Shown: positions 10,972 to 22,792 of the stretch, piece after piece
Layout of the letters: each line of letters opens with the position of its first letter
Position numbering within the stretch: position 1 is the stretch's first letter
From: Casuarius casuarius
Taxonomy: Eukaryota; Chordata; Aves; Casuariiformes; Casuariidae
Direction: 5' to 3'
NCBI GenBank assembly: GCA_003342895.1
Contig: PTFA01000086.1
Coordinates: 1-64,000 of the forward strand
DNA length: 64,000 nucleotides
The notes under the pieces: model-generated
Told to the model about the DNA's origin: nothing
What the model saw: only the letters and a program-made list of their open reading frames with translations
The model's database searches: none
Made by a program: the position numbers and the translations under genes

Positions 10972-11044
10972 AATAAAATCCCATTCATTTGAATTCAGTG
11001 GCAAAACTCTCAACTGATTTTAGTAAAGACAAGATTTTACTCAT
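10972..11044. repeat. Hairpin (MITE-like) element
   Basis: Order along the segment: ATAAAATCCCATTCATTTGAA, TTCAGTGGCAAAACTCTCAA, TGATTTTAGTAAAGACAAG, ATTTTACTCATC. It aligns block by block with the sauropsid pattern tgaaatcctggccccattgaagtcaatggcaaaactcccattgatttcagtggggccaggatttcaccc. It is diverged but colinear over about 70 bases. Confidence 0.5.
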
Positions 11045-11045
11045 C

Positions 11046-12409
11046 TAGCAGTCAATGAATTGCTTAGTAAACACACTGGCTATCTTATTTAATTTTCACT
11101 TTTCAGGTATTCACGGACTTAGCTGCAATGATCTGGGGCTCCCAGGCACGACAGATTGTATTTCAGTTTTCCATTGCGCTTATAGGATGCATCAGAAGTT
11201 TTCTTCATGCTTCTTATGCAGCTGAAATCTCTCATCTCCAGTGGGAGCAATGTGTTGCACACACAGTGCATTCTGACCTTATGTGTTTCTCTGCTGTGAA
11301 TGTGACACTTCTTCCAAACACCAAGACTGAGAGAAAACAACCTTCAATGTCTGAATATATTTAGTTTTACTCTATTGATTTCGGTGTGGCAGAATTACAG
11401 CCTGGTTAGCAGGTGCCACTTTCACATATTTGATCCAGGCCTAAAGCATATTCAGGTATTATAGATACTTCTGACTTCAGCTGTCAAAATCAAAATAAAA
11501 TTACATCTTTTTGACAAATAGCATGGGATATATGGTGGGTCACGTGTATTCAGAGGCTCTCATCCTGCTTCCCATCGTTTCCAAACTGAAGACTTATTTT
11601 GTTCATTAAATTTTTATGTTAAGCATTAGCTAAAACATCCGTTAATTGTGAAAGGCTCTAAGTTAGAAAATCAGTGCNTTCTAATGTAAGTTTTACAAAT
11701 GTAGCAAAAGTCTCTCGTTATAAACTCTTAACTAGTAGTTATAATGCAGTGAAAATGCACTTCCTGCTATTTTATCATCACATAATTTGTGTTGTGTTAC
11801 TCCTCTTGTGTTTAGGAAATGCTGCTAAGGCTATGATAAAGAAGGAAAAGATTTCAGGTGCTGTGAACAATTGAGGCTGGAGAATGGGACCCTTAGAAAC
11901 AAATAAGAAAGATTAATCAATTCTTAATTAAACAAATGACAAAGTTCCAGTCTAATACCTTGAAAAGGAGATCATAATGCATGAGAACAAATTTAATTTT
12001 TGACTAAAAATATTAAATGATGGCTGTAAGTTACTGGTGAAATTTCTACTCTCCTTCAAATGATTTAGAGTCAGACATTTACCATTTTCTGAAATACCAA
12101 AGAAAATTATTTTGACATGTTTAAATTCTGCTGCATTGCAGAATTCAGAAATATTCACCCCTCTGAAAGGGTAATGGTTGTGGTGAGTTGGACATGTTAT
12201 CAGCCACAGATAGAAAGCCTTCAAGAAGAGGGCTCCACTTAAAAGACATTTGTGCTCTCAATTAACCCAATGACATCTGGTTCCAGCATAGCTATTCTGC
12301 TGCATAATGACAAGAAAAATGAGATATTAGTTGGGATCTGGGCAGAGGTGAATACACATCTGCTTATGTTTGCCCTCCTGGCATGACCCATCAGGCTGGT
12401 GTTTAGGAC
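11046..12409. other. Single-copy DNA, nothing recognised
   Basis: Two overlapping frames on opposite strands near 11119-11364 are 73 and 78 codons long and look like mutual shadows without a signature. No repeat or RNA gene is recognised. Confidence 0.45.
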
Positions 12410-12545
12410 TGAAATTAAAAATGCAGTGAATTGAAGATTTTAATGAAAAACGCTCATCTCTTACCCTAATTGAAAATGTATAAAGGCTTAATGGAGAAAG
12501 GCTGAACTCTCAGATGCTGGGGTTTGCATTCATATTGCAAGGAGC
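12410..12545. promoter_or_regulatory. Candidate conserved regulatory element
   Basis: A repeat-free AT-rich block with GAAATTAAAAATGC, GATTTTAATG, CCTAATTGAAAATG and GGCTTAATGG, followed by TTTGCATTCATATTGC. Clustered TAAT/ATTA motifs suggest homeodomain binding. The call rests on texture only and needs a cross-species alignment. Confidence 0.22.
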
Positions 12546-13500
12546 TCTGTATGTTTGTGTATACACCGATCCTAAACATATATCTGCTTTTACAGTGAGA
12601 GTATTTTAAGGTGGCTGAAACAGTTATTGGTACGAAACTGTTCGGTAATGACAGTTGGGAAAACTGTGATGACAGGTCAAGAGATCAGCATTTAGGTTTC
12701 CATTCCTGATGTATCTAGTTTAGACTGACTGTAAATAAAGTTCAAGTTCCAAATGAGCAAGACAGGGTCTTGCAGGGGAGGGTGGCATTATCTTAGAAAT
12801 GCTGCTGAAACATCCTTCCAAAGGGACTTATTATCTGTGTGAATTGTTGGAAGATCTGTAAGCCTTGGTTTTTAGTGAAAATTGCCTAAAGCTATATTAA
12901 TTTAATATGCATCTTTCTGATAAACATACTGTACTTCTGAAACTGTTGTCATCAAATGACAACAAATGAGTCAGGAAAAATAAAATCACTGAACAAGAGG
13001 CAGATTTGCTAATGTGAAATTCTACTGAAAAGTATGGAGTTTGCCATTCCAATTTGTAAACAACTGTGACTGCATCAAACGGGCACTGTTTACACGCAGT
13101 AGTTGTTGGGATCTGCATTTGTGTCACAATGAAAGACGTAAGAAGATGAAAAGTGATGGAAACAACATGAATATGCAAGAAAGAAGGAACCTGATTCAAA
13201 GGCACGCAGTAAGTTAGGAAATGATGTGTAGTCTGGTGTATAACCAGTCTGTGATAACCAGAGTGAGTTAGAAAGATGTATTTCTCCCTGTTCCTTCTTC
13301 TGCCTTTGTGCAGATGTGTGTGCTGTAAAAGTTATTTATAGGATTCATTTAAATTCCACATCTTTTCCCAGCACATTTTTCACCTTCTTTTTTATAGTAC
13401 TTACTTGTAAAATCAATACTCTCAAACAGCTTTCTTCTTAGACTCCCCCTACCTTCTTTTAAAGCTATCTTAGAGGACTCCATGTGTTTCCATGGAGCCA
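12546..13500. other. Single-copy DNA, nothing recognised
   Basis: A 102-codon minus-strand frame at 12897-13205 has no recognisable domain and no splice context that would support it. No repeat family is seen. Confidence 0.45.
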
Positions 13501-13570
13501 CTTTTTAAGCATATAGAGACAAACTGAAGCACAAAACTTCATTTTTAAGGAAAGCCAGTGCTGTTGCATA
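13501..13570 (-). repeat. MIR/CORE-SINE-like fragment, antisense
   Basis: AGAGACAAACTGAAGCACAA followed by TTTTTAAGGAAAGCCAGTG matches the reversed SINE body: agaggaaactgaggcacaa, then cttgcccaaggtcagccagtg. It is short and diverged. Confidence 0.4.
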
Positions 13571-14245
13571 CTACAAGGAGACTAATCACACTTGGCTTCT
13601 GGATGTGAAAAGTTTTAAATGAAAATTGTCAACATTCAAAATACCTGGTGCACTTAAAAACTGCCAGATGAAACTATAAAGAACGAAATGCTAACNATGA
13701 CTAGCATACAAAATACCACAAAGGGCGAGTTTCAGCCTCTGCCGAAACCACTGTTAGACTTGACCAACCAGCCTGCATCTCATTTGTGCTGAGACTGCTT
13801 TTGACTGCGTATTTCCAACTAATGTTAAGAAGAAGTACAAAAGCGCTCTTTTGCTTTCTGACTTCCCCTTCATTTTTCTGTATGTTGCATTGACACAGAG
13901 ATGCTCGGGGCTAGCGTACCCTGCATAAGTTTCATCATTCCCTGGTTTATAACTCTCATGCCGTTGTTGTGTAGTGAATTTTAATCGAGTCCCTCATGAT
14001 TCTATGACTTTTCCTGTTGTGATAAGCTACTCGGGATGGGTACCACAAACAGGACATGAAGTTCACGTTTCACAGAGCCAGGAGAAGACTGGACACTTAA
14101 CTGGGCCTGCCGGGTGCTGTATTTTGCTGTGAATCTTTTGGCTCAGCTCTTAAAAGGCAGCAGCATGGACAGCTTTAAGTTTGCATTCAGAAGTGTGTCT
14201 TCTGTCTTCCCCCTTTCGAAACCTTCCATTTCTGTAATGCCTTTT

Positions 14246-14500
14246 ATCCAGAATCTCAAAATTCTTTGCAAAAAACAGTGAAATAAACCTCACAGCAAAC
14301 CTGTGATATAGAGAAATGTGAGATCCATTACTATTTGTGACAGATTAACTAAGCTTTAGAAATAGGACCAAACAGCTCTTCTCTCTCCCTCCTGGGCTGG
14401 ATATCGAGTGATCAAATGCAACAGAGGAGCAAACTGAGGCGCAAGGTTTAGGGCTTGCTGCAGTGTCATCTTGGGAAATCTCTGGCAGACCCAGAAAGAG
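14246..14500 (-). repeat. MIR/CORE-SINE-like element, antisense, long copy
   Basis: Plus-strand order: AATCTCAAAATTCTTTGCAA, ACAGTGAAATAAACCTCACAG, AAACCTGTGATATAG, a diverged block of about 80 bases, then GCAAACTGAGGCGCAAGG, TTAGGGCTTGC, and GGGAAATCTCTGGCAGA. This follows the reversed consensus from the 3' end (gctttacaaacattaatgaattaa cctcacaacacccctgtgaggtag) through aaactgaggcacaaggtt to aaatctctggcagagc. The middle is expanded relative to the consensus, suggesting a small insertion near 14345-14425. Confidence 0.6.
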
Positions 14501-15582
14501 CCTCCAATGCTTTGTAACATTTGATCTATTACCTTAAGCTATTACTTCAGCTAACATGGGATCAATACTGACAGCCAATGCACAGTTCTTTAGAAACAGG
14601 TAATACCATCTCCTAATACATTCAGAAAGTCATGCAGCAAGGACCTGTGTGTGCTAGCAATCAGATACCATCATGCAGCTTGAGATTTGATTGTGTTAGT
14701 TCTGTAGTCTGAATGCAAGTGAAGAGTCTCAGATGTTTCTGACCATCATCTTTTAATCACTGTTCCTGGAAGCTGTGACTTTGGTTCATCCTGCTGGCAG
14801 CTGACAATAACCTGGCTGCTTTCAGTTTTGAACTCCCTGTGCCCTGTGAGGTTTGGTGCAAATGAATGAAGCAAAATATATTTTGCAACTGAGAATGTAT
14901 TTAAAGACATTTTGTTCTGCAAATATAGAGGTTTTTTTCCTTTCACAGGTTTGGACAAACTATATTAGCATTTTGCAGATGATATATCTTAAAATAATCA
15001 AAGTCCTCAAAAATATAATCAAAATGCTAAAATAAGTGTTCAGAGATTCCCCCTCCCTCCCTGCAATTCTGCAATTGAAATCCATTTTATATTTGTAGAG
15101 AAGTATCTTTTCTTTTACGTGGCAGTGCCCATTCATTAGCGAAGAGAGGCAGAATTGCAAGGAGTGGGTTAATTTTTTGTATGTGTCCAACAAATAAAGG
15201 ACAAAAACAGCTTATTCAGTAGCTTGTCTGCTGCCTTGCCTTTGAGCTTTTCCTACACCTTTTCACAGTAGTTGGAAAAAAAGAATTTCAAGTCAGATTT
15301 TCAGCTGAGTTTACTTTCTCTTCAGACCCCCAAAACAAGCAGCCACAACTGTTACTACTGAAGTGGCTGGCTGTGGAAAAGGGAAGAATATCTGGCATTT
15401 AAATGTGAGCTGAGCTCACTTCAAAATCTCCATAGGTCCAAAAGGATATGAGGAAAAAGNACCTAGAGCTGGAAAAACAATAAGGTAGACATCAGAGCAT
15501 TCATTAAAATGACATGAAGATTAATTATGAAGGATAAGTGACATTTGGGGGTTTCTCTGCAGAGGGATTTAGTCTAAACACA
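14501..15582. other. Single-copy DNA, nothing recognised
   Basis: Short frames on both strands around 14746-15193 lack signatures. A near-palindrome GTGAGCT/AGCTCAC with a one-base centre occurs near 15405-15419. No family of repeat is recognised. Confidence 0.4.
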
Positions 15583-15664
15583 GTGGGCAAGATTCTTAAC
15601 TAAGTTCCTCAGTTAGATGAAAGTGGAACTGAGTCAGTTTACACTTACTTAAGATTTGGCCTCT
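15583..15664. repeat. Hairpin (MITE-like) element
   Basis: Left end GTGGGCAAGATTCTTAACTA, inner GTGGAACTGAGTCAGTTTAC, right end TTACTTAAGATTTGGCCTC. The reverse complement of the right end (GAGGCCAAATCTTAAGTAAG) pairs loosely with the left end. The pattern equals the sauropsid element type with ends GGGCCAAATTCTG/CAGAATTTGGCCC and inner TTACACTGGTGTAA arms. Confidence 0.5.
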
Positions 15665-15665
15665 T

Positions 15666-16354
15666 TTATGCAGAAATTCACGCATGATGGAGATACAGTT
15701 ACGACACTGAATTTAACTCATAACAGAATCAAGATTTTTGTTTTGATTTCGGATTTACCAAAACAATGGCTTGACAGTTGTTTCAGTTCGCAGAAGATAT
15801 ATGAGCTATAGTCACAGCTGTTTCTTAGTGTGGGTTTCATTTCAACAATTCTGGAATTCTGAGCTTGACAAATATATACTTTTGATTTAGGGCTTGTCAA
15901 AATGGACTGAAATGGAAGANGGAATAATCTTTTGTGATTGTCTTCATCTTTTGCAGAAGATCTCATGGATTTATTTTTGAGATCTTGGCTCTTTCTTCAA
16001 AATCATTTTTATTTTTCAAAGTTGACATTCTTAGTTTTAAATTCCACACAGTTCCTACCCTAATGCCCCTTCCAAGAAAAGAAAACGAATAGTGGGATTT
16101 TTATGACCGTTTATAGCATAACACTGGGAGAACTTCAAAGAACAGAGAAGTGATTATTCTTGGTCTTTTTTCTTTTTTCTCATTTCAAATCGTATTTATA
16201 TTTGCTTCTGAGTCTCATGTTACTTTCCTCTTCAAGCTGCCAGAAGTCNTCAACTGTGATAGCTGGTGCTGGAGATTAAATGGCAAATTTCTGGCAGATA
16301 TCACAGAGCTATGTTTTCAGTGAAGAATCAAATCTAGCTTCTGATTAATGGGAG
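15666..16354. other. Single-copy DNA, nothing recognised
   Basis: An 82-codon minus-strand frame (15718-15966) contains an N and has no recognisable domain. No repeat or RNA gene is seen. Confidence 0.45.
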
Positions 16355-16460
16355 AATCATTTTACATGCACAATCATTTATGCACACAGCTCTTGGATTT
16401 GTTGTCATTTGCACATGGAAAAATAACATTTGCATATGCAAATAGTGCATGTGAGTGCTT
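16355..16460. promoter_or_regulatory. Candidate POU-factor regulatory element
   Basis: The block holds a perfect palindrome of two opposed octamer motifs (16428-16443), a near-octamer TCATTTGCACATGG just upstream (from 16405), and further ATGCA-type repeats at 16361-16390 and 16446-16452. The density of ATGCA half sites over 100 bases is high, consistent with POU-domain binding. Function is inferred from motif content only. Confidence 0.35.
16428..16443. promoter_or_regulatory. Perfect double-octamer palindrome
   Basis: ATTTGCATATGCAAAT is self-complementary over 16 bases and equals ATTTGCAT plus its reverse complement ATGCAAAT with no spacer. The centre TGCATATGCA also matches the core of the MORE element (ATGCATATGCAT) bound by OCT/POU homodimers. 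Either reading would allow cooperative POU dimer binding. Confidence 0.5.
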
Positions 16461-16609
16461 TTGTGCTTCCAAAACAACACACGCAGGTACAATATCCACA
16501 GTGGTCTGAAGAACAGACACATAGGATCAATCCCTCACATGTTTTTATTTGGAAAGAGAGAGAAATGACACTGAACTGACAGCCTGTCTGGGCCTCAAAA
16601 TGACCCTGC

Positions 16610-16710
16610 CATTTTTCAATGGCCCTGCTGATTGTATTGATTCAAAATATTAATTATCTTGTACTTGTTGAAACCAGAACAAGTTATGACATTAATGAGG
16701 ACAGGAAAGA
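16610..16710. promoter_or_regulatory. Candidate conserved regulatory element
   Basis: A repeat-free block with TTGATTCAAAATATTAATTA followed by TCTTGTACTTGTTG, and then AAGTTATGACATTAATGAGG. Clustered ATTA/TAAT motifs next to the POU-site block raise the chance of a compound enhancer. Conservation is not demonstrated. Confidence 0.25.
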
Positions 16711-19700
16711 GGAAAAGAAGAAACCAGAGGATGCTGGGGCTTGCGGACATCTGCATATTAGTTACCCAACACCATGAAAAGTGCTGCCTCAAACTCTGTT
16801 AAAAGTGTACGCAGATTGTACATAGAACGCCTTTCTAGAGGGGGCTTTGATTTAGTGAATGAAGCTGACCAGCAGTATAAACGCAAGACCTGAGGGATCA
16901 TAGGCAGATCATAGTTAGGAGATGGGCTGTTAGAGCAGAGGAACTAGATGCATGCAGATGTGCCTAACTGTGCCAGAAGNGTGCCTAAGACAAACGCTGA
17001 GCTCCCCATTTCTTTGCATTAGGATGTATTGGAACATTGTCGGTCAGGGCCTTCTTTTTTCTTTTATGACAGAGGGTCTGGGGCAAATTTCTCTGCTTGC
17101 TTTCCTTTCTCCGTGTCCTGGTGACATTAAGAGGAAGATTGGTACAGATAGGAGAATTCTGAAGGGAAGAATGGAGACACTGGATAACCTGGGCAGTTTA
17201 ACCCAAATTATTCTGTCAGGAGTAGATCTGGTATAGATCATAGGGATAAGGGGCTATAGTCCCTAACTGATCAGTGTTCATATTAAAGCCCTCTTAGCAG
17301 TTTCTGGCTCTACTCAGTTGTCCCCCAAAGGAGATTTTAATAGATCTATAATTACATAAAGGCATCAGTCTTGATACACACATTTCAGTCCTCTGCAGTC
17401 CTAGGCAGCCTGGAAAAGTCCTCAGACCGCCCCTTCTGTATGTCCCACACCGCAGGCCATAAAACACTTCCCAACAGCCTGTACCGCACTTAAGATCAAT
17501 AGTGAAAGAGCAAAAGCCACAACTGTGATGTGCCTCAGGAAGAGAGTAGAAGAGATCAAGGGCATTGCCAATGTGAATGAAATCTGCATGAAAGATCCTT
17601 CCTCATTGCACTGCTTTCAGGGATTAAAGGAACAATTGAGCAGAAGAATGAAAAGGCGGTGCCAAGAGGAAAGGAAAAGATGGAGGAGGGAAGCTGGGTT
17701 TCTCTGGTTAAACCATTCTAGTCACGTTCTTGGCACACAAGCAGAAAAGCACAGCTGCTTTACATCTGCTACAGAGCGCTGGAATTGAACAGGCACTAAT
17801 ATAAGTATTCTCAGACCATTCAGATGAGTTTTTTTGTTTGCTCTGGTATGGATACAATACTTTTTGTAATTAGTAGCATAGAAAACTATTTTCTAATGCC
17901 ACTGCAATAACTGATTTGGCTTATAAACATTTCCTTTCAAAGGTCAGGCCTACAGGGACTTACAAAGGCTAATTTTGTCACTAGAATGTCAGACCTGATG
18001 CCTACCCTGAGAGACACAATAACCATTGAATTACACAATTTAAACGTTTTATGCCTATATCCACAAAAAAACACAGTTCTTTTTCATGTAGCATCCTGAT
18101 TGCATTTCATGCAGTAAATCTCCCTTGGCATTTTAGGGCTTTGTGCCTAAAGTGAGACCCTCATCCCTGGATACCATTGCAATATGAAGATAACAATAAT
18201 AATACATAACTTTTTTCCTGTCCTATAGTTTTTGATACATATTTTGATATAGCAATGAAGTCTTTTGCTAGAATGCTTGGTTTGTCTAATGTGAGAAAAG
18301 CTGATAAAAATGCAACATGAAGAAACCTTAAATCCTACCTCAGTATCTCTGTTTGATCCTATCCAGTGCCCAGCAACAGCCAGGAGGTAACAGTAACTAA
18401 AAACCATATAAATTGATGTGACTGGCTTCAAACTAAAACCATTCACTGACACTATTGCTAGAGGGATTGTATGTTTCAAACTAAGTCTTATTCTCTGTGT
18501 GCAAGTGAAGCTTCAGCTAGTACTGGTAGGTATTTTGCCTGCATCAGTAATGTGAATCAGGGCTTTTAAAGATGAGCAAAATACCAAAGCAAAGAGGGAC
18601 TGAGTTATACAAATTAGAGCCTGAGACACACTTGAGGCACAGGGAACAGGAACGGTTTGAATCTGGGGTATTAGGCTCACTGCTATCAGAAATAACTGCT
18701 TTGGATCTTCTGCCCCTTTCATTAAATACGGCTGCTTTTACTATTTAGTAAGACTTAAGGCTCTTTTAGCTTCGTATTAGATGATAATACACCTAGGTGG
18801 GTGACAAGAACTGCAACTTCAATAATTATAGCTGCCAACAGCAGCACATTCTTCAGCACAGCTCCACACTATGAATGTCTGTGTGTATGAGTGTCATATG
18901 GTTGTCTGCATTGCTTAGACATGAATACTGGTGGATGCCTGCGTCTTTCAGACAAGCATATGAAAAAAAATTGATGTTCCCCAATGGTCTTAAAAATATT
19001 AAAATGGAGAAGACCATAGTGCTAATAGAAAAATGTAGCCTGGAGTAGCAGACTAGTGCTTAGTTGTAAGCCTTTGGCCTATTTTTAGGACCATTTTTGT
19101 GTGTCTAGCTACAGTTAGCATGCAGGTAGAACTGTAGAACAGGGGGTTCTGATCCGTGGAGCAACTTTTTGCAGTTGTTGTAGCTTTAAGCACATCTCAG
19201 CCATATGCCTTGTGCAGCATGTTGAACAAACATCTTTTTTTATAATTCTGGTATCTCAGGGGAAACATTGACAGGGCCATGGCAAATCATTCGTTCAACT
19301 AAATGTTGGTGGAGAGGCTGTTATGGATCAGGCTTTTGGAAAAGATTCAATGCCACTGTCTAGACAGAGGCAAGAGACATGGGCTCCCTTTCTCCCCATC
19401 CCCTTGGAGCCTCATCACAGAGCTATGTAAGTCTGCTAATTAAACTAGAGTTTTGCACTTCACCCCTAGGAGTTTCTTTCTTAAGAAATGTAGGTCATTT
19501 GATTGACATGTGTATTCTTCAGCATCCTAACCTCCAGTGAGAAAATTATGAAAAACAAGCTGTGCTACATGCAGGCAAAACTGAATGTTTTATTACATAA
19601 ANGTTCTAATAAGCTATAAGCCACCAGTCCCCCAAAAGGAGGAATAGGAATCAGGAGGAATACTGCAACAAGCCACAGTTTTGCTGTGGCTGACAGACAC

Positions 19701-21099
19701 TGCTGTTTTTTGCTGGATAACTTCCAGTAAATCTGCTGGAACACTAGATTTCAAGTATCAGCAGTGTTTGCTTGGTGAAAAGGAGAAAGGAAGGCTAATA
19801 CCTGGGTATAAAAAGTTGATTGGGAAATGGCAGTCTGAGTTAAACTGTTGTGTTACTAGGGGCTGGATCCAGACACAAGCTGCCCAGTCATTCTGAGAAA
19901 CAGAAGGAGAAAGGTCAGAGGGATGTTCCCAAACATCAAGCCATATCCAAGAACTGGCTCTGTTTGCACATCTGTGAACAGACCATTGTATGCCGGTTCA
20001 AGGGAGGACTTAGGAGCACAGGTAGAGTTGTGCACTTACGTGGCACTGGTCTAGAGTGCGTTGGTGGCAGCCTGTTTGTATCCTGACAGCTCATATGCTC
20101 CAAAAATTACCTAAGAGAAGAACTAGGAGAGGCTGACCTCTAACCATTGACTTCTGTCAAAGAAGACCTCCCCATAACAAAGTGAATTGCCCAGATGAGT
20201 CTGTCCATCATTTCCACTGAGACATTCCTGTATTATAAGTCAGGAGTGGCACTACTGAATGTGCTCTGAAACCTGGAGTAAGTTACCACAGGATTTACAT
20301 TAACAAAAGTACGTAGTTCCCATCTTCTCTTAGACTCCTCATTAGAGACAGCTGGAGCTTCCAAATCAAGGTCTGATTGTGAGGCATTTTTTGTTCATCA
20401 GCTGATGGAAAGGACATGCTTGTCTTCTTAATTCTTTCCTCAGCTACCAAGTCTGGACACACCTGGTTCTCACTGACGTGCAGGCAGGACATCAGTGGTG
20501 AGGTCAGGGAAACCAATACAGGAATATACACTTTTAACTGAATATTGCAATGAGAGGTTTCCCTCAGAGAGGATAATGCAGTCAGGAGTAAACTAACATT
20601 ATTTCTGTCATGGGGATATTGATCACTTGAATGCTAAATAACTAGTAATGCATTAAATCAAGTACTCCAAAGACTCATTGAACTATTTCAGTTTTTTTAA
20701 GGAGGTTTAAGGGAAGTATCTAGTGGAGTGCTCAGTGGATGTTGGCAGGCACTCAGGAAAACTGAAGATCTAGCACTGACATGGCAAGAGTGTGAAAAAA
20801 TAAGGGGAACAAAATGCCTTTCATAGTGACTGATTTGCACACCAAGACCATTGCTTGTGCATTCTCGGTGCTTACAAGCAAATGTGTATTGCACCCACAC
20901 TGTGCGGTCCAGAAGAACCTGGCCTGAACAGTATGTGAGGAGCAATAGATCCTCCTTTTATGTCTGGTAGCAGTAGTGTTCTAATGTTCAGTCTAAACAG
21001 GTCTATTACAGTGTTGACAACCCAGTGGCCAAGATGTTCAGAAGTTACAGTTGTTTTAAGATGCTTTCATTTTTGAATGCTCATTTTTCTGCACTTTAT
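16711..21099. other. Long single-copy stretch, nothing recognised
   Basis: About 4.4 kb without a recognisable repeat, RNA or gene. The longest frame is 110 codons on the minus strand (18147-18479), Cys/Ile/Tyr-rich with no domain signature. A basic plus-strand frame at 17525-17788 contains an Arg/Lys/Glu-rich run from purine-rich DNA near 17640-17695. Neither is called a gene. Confidence 0.45.
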
Positions 21100-21162
21100 C
21101 TAGGCCTGATTTTCAGAAAATAGAGCGAGGCATTTTGTGAAAAGAAGGGACTCCCAATCACC
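21100..21162. repeat. Hairpin-element remnant
   Basis: TAGGCCTGATTTTCAGAAAA, then TAGAGCGAGGCA, and later GGGACTCCCAATCACC resemble the sauropsid element AGGCCTGATTTTCAGAAGTGCTGAGCA...CAGCTCCCATTGAC. The start is near-exact and the remainder is decayed. Confidence 0.45.
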
Positions 21163-21166
21163 CCAG

Positions 21167-22740
21167 ACTGTATACTCAGAAATGAACTGAGAGTCACTTA
21201 AAAATTTAATTCAGTATTTTTATAGGAGATTTTTTTTAAACTAACAATATTTGTGTTATTAAATTTATACCAAATGTGTATTTGGAAGTATTTTTTGCTA
21301 AGTAATATGGAGACATCTTTGGTGTCACTCTATAAATTAATGAGCGTCTGTTTTTCATTGTAGTGGGAAAGCTGTGAGAAAGCATACAAGTGAAACTATT
21401 CACTATTAAGAATTAAGCATCTATGGTGAGCTGTGATACCAGGTTCTCTGAATATTTCCTCCTGAGCCACTCTCTGCCTGGCCACTGGAGGTTTAATATA
21501 TAACAGCTCATTTCCTTCTTGTGCTGCCAAAACATAACTACCTGTAAAGTAGATTTTGTTCTGGAAATGGGTTTCTAACTGGTATAATTTTAAGAGATGC
21601 TGCAGCAGCATGTGGTACCTGGCTAAGTCTGCATGGGATTCTGCACTTGTTTGTCATGAGCTCTAGCTGTGCCTGTTTGGGACAATAGTTAAAACCACCA
21701 AGGGGAATTGGAAAAAAAAAAAAAAGACAAGACAGTAAGGAAAGCCTCTTTTGCCTTTGCATATTCTGCTGCTTCTTCAGCTTTGCTTGGGACATTTTAC
21801 CTATATCTGAATATTTACCCTCTGCTATATACTAATACGAGGAAGAGCTAAAAACATAATTTGTATTATCCAGTCAGCTGAGTATCATCTTGGAAAATAT
21901 AAATCCTGGCTTTCAGTTGGCACTGAAGCAGAGTTTAAAAACAAATGCAACCTGGCTCCAAACTAACCTAAGATCCAGGTCTGTTCATGAACACTGATGC
22001 TCTCTGACCTTCCGTTTGTTTGCTAAAAGCTCTGTGCCCTTCCTTTACGCTTCCGTAGACCTTGTCTAATATTTCTCTGCTCTACAGGAGTAATGCCTCC
22101 TTGGAAGATTTAGTCATGTAGTGTTTCAAAAGTGCTTGAGATCCTCGAGGAAAGATCATCATTGCAAGGAGATGAGCTCTAGTGACACAACTGCAAAATT
22201 AAAAAAACAGTGGTAGAACTATGGCACAGCTGAAAATAGAGAATGAAATTCCTCTCCATCCTCAAGCCATGTAAGGATCTATACATAGCTATGTAAGGCN
22301 GAATCTACAAAAAGAAATGACGTTTGGGCTGATTTAACATGGGAAGCATTGTGTTCATATGTTTCTTTTATAGGGCTAAATTATAATTANAAAGCTGTCA
22401 GAAGGCCTCTCTTATTAGGGTAATTTATTGCGCTATGTGCTCAAGAACAGCTACAAACATAAACACAGGCAGTTCCTTGGCTATATCCACTGCACTTTTT
22501 CCCATCACTTCCAAGAGGAAAAGAAGCCTATGAAAGACTAAGGTAAAAGTTCTCTACTGCTAGCAATCAAAGGATTAATCCTTCTTTTTTAGTACCTCTG
22601 AACTATAGCACCAGCACTTGGTCTTTGTCTAGAATTTCCAGTGATTTTATGGGCAGTTATAGGCATGGATGACATGCAGGAAAAATGCACTGCTCTTGTG
22701 CAGAAATCTTCCTAATAAAATTCTCAGCGTAGATTTCATC
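21167..22740. other. Single-copy DNA with one poly-A tract
   Basis: A run of 14 adenines lies at 21712-21725, followed by GACAAGACAG. It could be a retrotransposed tail, but no recognisable body precedes it on the plus strand. The frames at 21396-21795 (minus) are short and without signature. Confidence 0.4.
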
Positions 22741-22790
22741 TACACATATGTGCACACACACGCTCACGCACATACAGAGGTATATATAGG
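22741..22790. repeat. CA/TA-rich simple repeat
   Basis: Imperfect CA-rich run (TGCACACACACGCTCACGCA) followed by ATACAGAGGTATATATAGG. It is a decayed dinucleotide tract. Confidence 0.7.
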
Positions 22791-22792
22791 CC

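Noticed and set aside
21712..21725. Run of 14 adenines as a possible retrocopy tail
   Set aside because: No recognisable retrocopy or LINE body is adjacent and no target-site duplication was found by eye.
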